Shown: in pieces, positions 56,773 to 64,000 of the stretch | Layout: the number at the start of each line of letters is the position of its first letter | Numbering within the stretch: position 1 is the first letter of the stretch | Origin: Helianthus annuus | Lineage: Eukaryota > Streptophyta > Magnoliopsida > Asterales > Asteraceae | Direction of reading: 5' to 3' | Assembly: GCF_002127325.2 (NCBI RefSeq) | Contig: NC_035448.2 | Span: forward strand, 61,925,751-61,989,750 | DNA length: 64,000 bases | Notes under the pieces: model-generated | The model's database searches: none | What the model was told of the DNA's origin: nothing | What the model saw: the letters and a program-made list of their open reading frames with translations, nothing else | Position numbers and translations under genes: made by a program

Positions 56773-59347
56773 ATGGAACGCTATTCTGATCAACTGGTCA
56801 AATTAATTTTCTTCATATTTTTCCTTCTTCCTCTTGCATATGCCGACTTGGACTCCGATAAACAATCTCTCCTTGCATTTCTCAATGCTGTACCACACGG
56901 TCCAAAGCTCAACTGGAGTAACGATACTGCCATCTGTACTTCTTGGGTCGGCATCAATTGTACTTCAGATGAGACCCGCGTATTTTCTCTTCGACTTCCT
57001 GCAGTCGGGCTTAAAGGCCCTATACCATCCAACACTATTGGAAATCTCGATGCATTACAAGTTCTAAGCCTTAGATCAAATGTCCTTAATGGGAATTTGC
57101 CGTCTGATCTTCTTTCTCTCCCGTCCCTCCGTTATTTGTTCCTTCAAAGAAATAACTTCACTAGTCACATTCCAGCTTCGTTTCCTCCCCGGTTAATCGT
57201 TTTGGATCTTTCGTTCAATTCTTTTACCGGTAATATTCCAGTTTCAATTCAGAACTTAACTCAGCTAACTGGATTAAACCTCCAAAATAACTCCCTATCC
57301 GGGCCCGTACCAAACGTTACATTCACGAGCCTAAAACGTTTAAACATAAGCTACAATCATCTCAATGGCTCGATTCCGCCTTCCTTCCAAACGTTCCCGA
57401 GGTCGTCATTTCTCGGGAACTCATTTTCATGCGGGCTGCCGTTGAATCCGTGTTCACTCCCGCCCTTTCCTTCGCCACCTGTCGGCCCGAGAGAACACAG
57501 GTCGAAAAAGAAATTCCCGTTGTGGGCCATTATCGCGATTGCGGTTGGCGGTGGTATGTTACTGCTAGTTTTACTTATTATTATAATTTTCTGCTGCGTG
57601 AAGAAAAAGATTAGCGACCCGCATCGTGTGACAAAAGCAAAAACTTCCACTAGTGGAAGGGGTGAAAAGCCGAGAGAAGAATTCGGTAGTGGGGTTCAAG
57701 AACCCGAAAAAAACAAGCTGGTTTTCTTTGAAGGGTGTTCATATAACTTTGATCTTGAGGACTTGTTACGGGCTTCTGCTGAGGTACTCGGAAAAGGTAG
57801 TTTTGGGACTGCGTATAAAGCTGTTCTTGAAGAATCGACAACTGTGGTTGTTAAACGGTTGAAAGAAGTAGTAGTCGGTAAGAAAGAGTTTGAGCAACAA
57901 ATGGAGATCATTGGGCGTGTTGGGCAGCATCAAAACGTTGTCCCGCTTCGTGCTTATTATTATTCGAAGGATGAAAAGCTTCTTGTTTATGATTATATTT
58001 CAGCTGGTAGCTTGTTGACACTCCTTCACGGTATGCTCTTGCAACATATTCTTTGAACTGTCATTTTTTATTCGTTTACTTTTAAACAGGTTGATTTGGT
58101 TTGTGTTTATATTTCAAATGAGTCAAGTAAAAAAGGTATTAGGGAATGAGTCAAATGAGTTGAACGGGTTTGAAACTCACCCAAAGTCTGTTTAAACTTG
58201 TAATACATACAACCTCCTAAACCATTTTGTCGAGTATTTATATTATTATAAAGTACACGGATGGTCGCTGCGGTTAACCAAGATTTTGGATTTGGTCCTT
58301 AGCTTTTCAAAAGTACACCGATGGTCCTTGTGGTTTGTAGTTTGTAACGCATTTAGTCCCCAGCTAATAAATCTAAAGGTTTTAGCAGGTCCAAGTTAGG
58401 AACTAAATGCGTTACAAAGTGCAAACCACAGGGATCATCAATGTATTTTTGGCAGAAGTTGGGGACTAAATGAGTTAAAAAGTGCAAACCACAGGGACTA
58501 TCCATGTACTTTTAGAAAGCTAGGGGCCAAATCCAAAATATTGGTCAACCACAGGGACCATCCGTGTACTTTACTCTATATTATAGTAGTGTTTTTGTGG
58601 GTCCAACACAAATGGACTCTGCCCGTACTAAAATGTACCAGTTTCCGCTTGTAACCCAACCCAACTGACCCGTCCATATTTTTATCTTTTGAGTTATATG
58701 TAAGCTCCAATGAAATTGTTGTAGGAAGCAGGGGCTCGGAAAGAACCGCGGTTGACTGGGAAACGAGGGTCAAAATTGCCTTAGGAGCAGCAAGAGGCAT
58801 AGCGCATATCCATTCAATTGGAGGCCCAAAATTCACTCATGGAAACATTAAATCCTCAAATGTCCTAATCTCCCAAGACACAACCGGATGTATCTCAGAC
58901 ATGGGGTTGGCCCCACTCATGAACTTCCCGGCTCCTTCATCCCGCCATGCTGTCGGATACCGGGCCCCGGAAGTCCTGGAAACCCGAAAGCACACTCATA
59001 AATCGGATGTCTATAGCTTCGGTGTACTCCTCCTTGAAATGCTAACCGGAAAACAACCGATTCAATCTCCCGGGAGAGAAGACATGGTGGACCTCCCGAG
59101 GTGGGTCCAGTCGGTGGTGCGTGAAGAATGGACCGCTGAGGTTTTTGATGTGGAGCTGATGAAGATTCAGAACATCGAAGAGGAGATGGTGCAGATGTTA
59201 CAAATCGGGATGGCTTGTGTGGCTCGTCTCCCGGATATGCGACCCACGATGGATGAAGTTGTTAGAATGATCGAAGAGGTACGGGTATCTGACTCGGAGA
59301 ATCGGCCTTCTTCTGATGATAACAAGTCAAATGTGCAGACCCCTTGA
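56773..59347 (+). CDS. LRR receptor-like pseudokinase (At5g58300-like), two coding exons
   Basis: Exons 56773-58030 and 58725-59347 join G|GTATGC...TTGTAG|GA to give 626 residues. Residues 1-25 are a signal peptide. An LRR N-terminal cap (CTSWVGINC) and about five to six leucine-rich repeats follow, then a single membrane span near 252-280 followed by KKK, and a cytoplasmic kinase fold from about 326. [10 protein letters not shown] forms the glycine loop and Lys361 (VVVKRL) is kept. The catalytic HRD is HGN (458-460) and DFG is DMG (478-480), so phosphotransfer is unlikely. Such LRR-III pseudokinases work at the plasma membrane as scaffolds or co-receptors. The frame is intact, and a polyadenylation-like AATAAA lies at 59373. 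The 694-bp intron holds a foldback MITE. This is the only clearly functional host gene here. Confidence 0.93.
58250..58572. mobile_element. Foldback MITE in the kinase intron
   Basis: The left arm AAAGTACACGGATGGTCGCT... and the right arm ...GGGACCATCCGTGTACTTT are inverted over most of the element. Internal copies of AAAGTACA and ACCACAGGGACTAT-like words give extra self-complementarity. No clear target duplication was found. It is inside the intron, clear of both splice sites. Confidence 0.75.
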
Positions 59348-59379
59348 TTGAAAGTGTAAGTTTGTGAAGAAAGAATAAA

Positions 59380-60147
59380 GCTATTTGATTGTGTTGATTA
59401 CCTTTTACCCACCCCCATTTGATGTGTACATCCATCAACTCAACTTGTGAGAAAGTTTGAATTTGTTTGATTTGGTTATATTTTTAGGATTTTTTTTGTA
59501 GGCTTATTTTTTTTCAGAAAACCTAACAATGAGATCTACATCCACATTGTTAACTTGTGGTTTGAACCAATGATGTCTAAACATGGATCTTTTTGGCCCG
59601 GATTCTAGACTTGCCAGATTTTGTTTGATAAACTATAAATGATGGTTTATCATCTTTAATCTTGTTTGTGCAAACGCACATTGATTAGGATTTGTGGTCT
59701 GTTGCTACAAGGATCCACTGATATGGATATCTTGATCGTTGCAGCGGTTGAGGAGATGAACCCGGCACACTTCTTGTTCTCTGATCTTCTACGGGTCTGC
59801 ACACATCAATGAAAATCTTGATATGAAAATGTATATGAGCATGTTATAAAAATGAGAGGGTATGTATATGTGGAGTAATTCTCTTAGAAATAACCAGGAA
59901 GGATTCCTTAACCATATAGAGATAAGACTTTGGAGACTAAACCCCCAATGTTAAAGGGATAGATGGGCTAGGATGTTTATGGGTCACTATGTATTAATTA
60001 GACCCAGATCTGTTGGGCCAAGCACAGTTAGGGCTATCCTTTACGTGGTCAGTAACATGCATAACTAACGTGGACAAAAATAAATACAAGATTTTCTTAA
60101 ATAAAGGTGGGGTCTATTCGCACACGCCCTTAGTCTATTTAAACACT
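59380..60147. other. 3' flank of the kinase gene
   Basis: Non-coding, AT-rich, with no RNA gene or element terminus recognised. Confidence 0.5.
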
Positions 60148-60280
60148 CCAAAGCGCCCCGCTATGGCCAAAGCTGGGCGCTTTGGTGTAAAGTCAACAGA
60201 CAAGGTCTGACAGGTTCAGTCCTTGTCTGTTAACTTTACACCAAAGCGCCCCGTTTTGGCCATAGCGGGACGCTTTGGTT

Positions 60281-60311
<31 letters not shown>

Positions 60312-60344
60312 GCGCCCCGCTGTGGCCTAAGCTCGGCGCTTTGG
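60148..60344. repeat. GC hairpin module, copy 1
   Basis: Three hairpins of about 38 bp with the outline CAAAGCGCCCCGCT, TGGCC, AGC(G)GGGCGCTTTG lie at 60148-60185, 60241-60278 and 60307-60344. Between the first two is a 53-bp dyad (GTAAAGTCAACAGACAAGG and its inverse CCTTGTCTGTTAACTTTAC) around GTCTGACAGGTTCAG. T runs of about 20-25 follow the second and third hairpins. There is no coding sequence. Confidence 0.85.
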
Positions 60345-61777
60345 TCTTTTTTTTTTTTTTTTTTTTTTTTACATTTTGGGCGTATTTTAATTTAATAGAT
60401 GAAGTCTTGGTTTATGTGTGGAGGGCTTGTTTGTACAAAACTAAAATATCTAAAGCCAAAGCATTGTACAACTCTCAACGCATAAGATACAAGTTAATGT
60501 AAATGTGTATGTTAGATCAACGCGTTGTGTATATCTTTCGGAATAAGCTTTCTAGCCGGATTGTCTTTTGTCAGCGTCTTGTAATTCTCTCATCTTTTAT
60601 TCGACCTCTTTGTCACAATGAGGTAACCATTGTCTTTTGCCGTGTCTTGTACCCAACGCACCAACTCTTTACGTAACGAAAAGGTCTGCGTTGTATCAAA
60701 CGAAAATTATTTTGGCTGTGTGTGATTAGCATGATCCTTAACAATTCATGTAATGAGTGTAAATAGGACAACACGGTACAGCCTTGCAGTGTTGCAGGGA
60801 AAGACTAGAGTACCTTTCCACTGTTCAATTAATTCCCGCCCAAACAAAATTGTTTGTTTGTGTATTATAGTCTCACTTTTTACTTTTTTTTTTTTTTCAT
60901 AGAGGGTGTTTGTGATTACTTATTTAACTTAAAAAATACTTTTTGGCAAAATAACTTATTTAGTTTTAACTTATCCAAAAGCAATTCTAAAAATGTGTTT
61001 GGATGAGCTTATTAGGTCGGAAAAGTCATTAAGTTGTTTTAAAAAATAATTGGATGAGCTTATAATGTGGGAAAAGATAATATTTCAGGAAAAGTTAAAA
61101 TAAGTTATAAAAAGCCAAGGTTAAAAATAATTGGATGAGCTTCTTATAGTTGGAATTCGTGAAAGGAGATGTCTTATTATAACTTATTATAACTTTATTT
61201 CCTCTCACAAGGGGGGATATAATCAGGAAAGAGGGGGGGGGGGGTGCGTATAGAATGAGCCTTAGATTTTTGTATAGTCTCTTTCACCATGTCAAGTCGG
61301 TCACTTTTTGTTGAGTGTTAAAGAGTCTATAAAAATTTCAATAAATTACTGTTCATTGAAATGTAAGAGATCACTTCTTTGACGTTTTACAGTGAGATGC
61401 CTCAACAAATTCAATATATGCGTTACATCACGTTAAAAGCCGAATGTCACTGACACGACCCAATCAGATTCAATACGCACTTGTATGACCCAAATGACAA
61501 TATACATCATAATACTACAATTAATGAAAAAATACGTCATGTACATGTACGGTAGGCGGCTAATACACATAACACTACTCATAGGAGTACTTGTGCTTTC
61601 AAAACGAAATGATACGATATAATGGAATACGACATCACACGTAACCGATTTGATCCGGAACTTGCAGTATAGTCCATATATATTAAAAAATAATGTATAA
61701 TGGAAAAAGCGTAAAATTTAGACTATTATCGACGCGTTTGTGAATTAAAAACAATTTTAAAAAATTTAAAAAAGACC
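60345..61777. other. Non-coding stretch between the two hairpin modules
   Basis: AT-rich, with internal repeats of TTGGATGAGCTTAT at 61000-61150 and a G run at 61230-61245. No gene is recognised. Confidence 0.5.
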
Positions 61778-61981
61778 CATAGCGCTGCGCTTTGACCTAA
61801 GAGGGGCGTTTTGCCCGAAAATTTAAAAATGTAAAAAAAAAAAAAAAACCCTCAAAGCGCCCCTCTTTGGCCATAGCGGGGCGCTTTGATGTAAAGCAAC
61901 AGACAAGGTCTGACGCGGTCAGTCCTTGTCGGTTGACTTTACACCAAAGCGCCCAGCTTTGGCCATAGCGCGGCGCTTTGG
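61778..61981. repeat. GC hairpin module, copy 2
   Basis: It has the same order as copy 1: a CAAAGCGCCCC...GGGGCGCTTTG hairpin (61851-61888), the dyad GTAAAGCAACAGACAAGG...GACTTTAC (61890-61942) and a second hairpin (61944-61981). To the left are a decayed hairpin (61778-61815) and an A run. The two copies differ in loop bases and at the dyad centre. Confidence 0.85.
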
Positions 61982-62193
61982 GGTGTGAAAATAATTTTCT
62001 CCGTGTGTAAATAGCATCATCCAGTAAAGGATCAAATGTAGTTTCAGTTAACTAAATAATAACACTTATCAATGGTTGTAGCCAGCGGTACTAACGAGTG
62101 TAGTAAAGGCGTTCTCTCTCAAGTTGTTGAGGCTCCTAAAACCAATCCCATTGTGAACATTGATTTAGTAGGTGTATTAGTTATTTAAAATAA

Positions 62194-62534
62194 GGGTTAT
62201 TGGATTTTATCAACTCTAACTATTGGCTATTGGCCGTTGCCACTCCCAATTATCACTTTGATGCCCGCCATTCTCAACTTAACACTTAGTGTGTTCTGTC
62301 ACCAAGTCGTTAACTGATCACTAACTTTTGATAATGTTGCAATACTTTTGGGGTGTCCTAAGATCCCTATGACACCCCCAAAAGTATAGTAACAGGATCC
62401 AAAGTTAGTGATCAGTTAACGACTTGGTGACAGAGCACACTAAGTGTTAAGTTGGGGGTGACGGACGTCAAAGTGATATTTGAGGTGGCAGGAGTCAATA
62501 GCCAATAGTTGGGGGTGATAAAAAACAATAACCC
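62194..62534. mobile_element. Foldback MITE with 9-bp duplication TTAAAATAA (Mutator-like)
   Basis: The ends GGGTTATTG and CAATAACCC are exact inverted repeats. The arms stay complementary for about 150 bp (for example CACCAAGTCGTTAACTGATC against its inverse). TTAAAATAA occurs at 62185-62193 and 62535-62543. The short centre around 62360 is the loop. Confidence 0.88.
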
Positions 62535-62544
62535 TTAAAATAAT

Positions 62545-62640
62545 TAAAATCCATGTTATGTATTAGAAGTCTTGTAGATGTATTAGTTGTTTAAAATAAT
62601 TACTATCCATGTTATGTTTTAGAAGTCTTATCACCTTTCT
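62545..62640 (+). repeat. Direct repeat of about 61 bp
   Basis: ATCCATGTTATGTATTAGAAG and ATCCATGTTATGTTTTAGAAG are about 58 bases apart, separated by GTATTAGTTGTTTAAAATAA. The latter also resembles the segment just left of the MITE (about 62174-62193). Confidence 0.7.
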
Positions 62641-62644
62641 CTGT

Positions 62645-63240
62645 CTTTTTTTTTCCTAAAACACAATGCACTAAAAACACAAAAAAATGTTTTTTTAACG
62701 TAATGGACTAAAAACACAAAATAAAGTTTTTTTTTTCTAAAATGTAATGGACTAAAAACATAAAAGAAAGTGTTTTCTAAAACACAATGGACTAAAAACA
62801 TAGAAGAAAGTATTGTTTCTAAAACACAATAAACTAAAAACACAAAAGAAAATGTTATTTCTAAAACGCAATAGGTTAAAAACACAAAAGAAAGTGTTCT
62901 TTCTGGAATAAAATTGACTAAAACACAAAAAATGAGTTTTTTTTCTAAAACGTAATAGACTAAAAACACAAAAGAAAATGTATTTTTTTTTTAAACGCAA
63001 TGGACTAAAAACACAAAATAAAGTGTTTTTTCTAAAACACAATTGACTAAAAACACAAAAGAAATGTATATTCTTAAACGCGATGGACTAAAACCAAAAA
63101 TGAAAATGTTTTTTTTTTTTCTAAAATGCAATGGACTAAAAACACATAATTTTTATTGTGTTATAGAACGCAATAGATTAAAACACAATGAATTAGTGTG
63201 TGTATACAACAACGCAATGAACTAAACACAATCTTTACAT
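62645..63240. repeat. Degenerate minisatellite, unit about 40 bp, about 14 copies
   Basis: Units have the form TTTCTAAAACGCAATGGACT then AAAAACACAAAAGAAAGTGT, with lengths varying from about 36 to 50. The minus-strand open frames (112 and 96 codons, Phe/Leu/Val-rich) come from the repeat having few stops and are not taken as genes. Confidence 0.85.
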
Positions 63241-63902
63241 TTGTTATATAACGTAATTTTCTAAACTAACCGGAAAGACATGATCACACATAAACAATCT
63301 ATGAAAAATACACACAAATTAAACTAAAACATCTTTTGAAACAAAAAGATACCTTCTTGAAGCTGCTGCACAAGACCAGATAATGGTTACGAAAGTGAAA
63401 CCGCAGGGACTGAAATCGCAATTTTTAAACTAATGGACCGAAATAGTGATTTTTGACAAACCACATGGACGAAAACGGCAATTAACTCTAATATTTAAAT
63501 CTTAACTTATATTATTAAAATAACAAACCCAATATCCATGTGCACCGCATTCTCATGCAACATCTTTCATCAAAAATCTCCAAAAAATATTGCAGAACTC
63601 ATAATGTTATCTGCGTTGATTATTGTAAAAGCAATCTATTTTTTCATTCTTGTAAACGCAATACTATAATTATTCGAAGCAATTTGAGCTTCCATGGACG
63701 AGAAGCTAAAATGCTTAGTGTGAGAAAACTGTCATTGTTGAGACCTTCAAGTTTCACTAAGAACACAGATAGTGTGTGTGTATGTGAGTGAACATACAAT
63801 AATTTGAAAACGCAGCTTCGACAATGACATTGTGGAGCAGATTAGAGAGATGTCGGAATTATTGTGGTGGTGGTGTGGGGGTGGGATGAACCATAAGGAT
63901 AT
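63241..63902. other. Non-coding end region
   Basis: At 63390-63480 there are words such as ACCGCAGGGACTGAAATCGC and AAACCACATGGAC that resemble foldback MITE arms, but no full element is delimited. The small plus-strand frame at 63540 has no recognisable features. Confidence 0.45.
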
Positions 63903-63905
63903 GTT

Positions 63906-63906
<1 letters not shown>

Positions 63907-63954
<48 letters not shown>
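63907..63954. repeat. T tract of about 48 bases
   Basis: An unbroken run of T followed by GGATCTAGGG. It may be the tail of a minus-strand retroelement or an assembly-sensitive homopolymer. Confidence 0.9.
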
Positions 63955-63955
<1 letters not shown>

Positions 63956-64000
63956 GATCTAGGGTTATTTGAGACTAATTTGTGGTTGACAAAAATGTCC

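Noticed and set aside
62631..63042. Phe/Leu-rich minus-strand frames that look like a membrane protein
   Set aside because: They are translations of the degenerate minisatellite; the apparent repeats follow the DNA unit.

Overview
This is plant nuclear DNA, AT-rich and packed with repeats, from a dicot. The repeat styles (Copia LTRs with Met-tRNA primer sites, a Gypsy element with an Asp-tRNA primer site, Helitrons with A/T insertion sites, SINEs, foldback MITEs) look to me like a member of the daisy family (Asteraceae). That placement rests on general familiarity and is not proven here. Only one ordinary host gene is visible, an LRR receptor-like pseudokinase at 56773-59347 with one coding intron.

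Layout. 1-1720: 5' end of a minus-strand Copia element (leader and 5' LTR). 1721-4299: a Mutator-type MITE, a SINE, a LINE tail and a PIF/Harbinger MITE. 4300-37752: one old Copia element (C1, TATAT target duplication) of about 8.3 kb, blown up to 33 kb by insertions. These are a young minus-strand Copia (C2, 4501-10903) in its 5' LTR; a 5-kb Helitron (H1, 12040-17087) in its leader, carrying fragments of a reticulon-family gene and a bHLH gene; a giant solo LTR (S1, 18990-26688) in its gag, itself split by a second solo LTR of the same family (S2, 19664-23306); and a gag-only Copia (C3, 31095-37115) in its 3' LTR. Most junctions are supported by exact target duplications. 38730-46548: a complete minus-strand Athila-like Gypsy element that keeps gag and protease but has no reverse transcriptase or integrase. 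47049-49199: a second Helitron with a CASP-like gene fragment. 49200-54360: SINEs, MITE remnants and AT-rich spacer. 54360-59400: the receptor-like kinase with its upstream region; a foldback element with an 8-bp target duplication lies upstream and a foldback MITE lies in the coding intron. 59400-64000: two copies of a GC-rich hairpin module, a Mutator-type MITE, a minisatellite and a long T tract.

How it works together. Little here acts as a pathway; the window is a record of successive insertions. The two elements with long gag frames (C3 and the Athila-like element) lack polymerase genes and would depend on partners elsewhere. C2 has near-identical LTRs but a dead interior, so it too was probably moved in trans. 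The most unusual signal is that the LTRs and leaders are filled with short words private to each element. In two unrelated Gypsy families these words are GC-rich palindromes arranged as doublets, CACGGCCCCGTG in the Athila-like element and TTACGGACCGTAA in the solo LTRs. I do not know a published description of this pattern.
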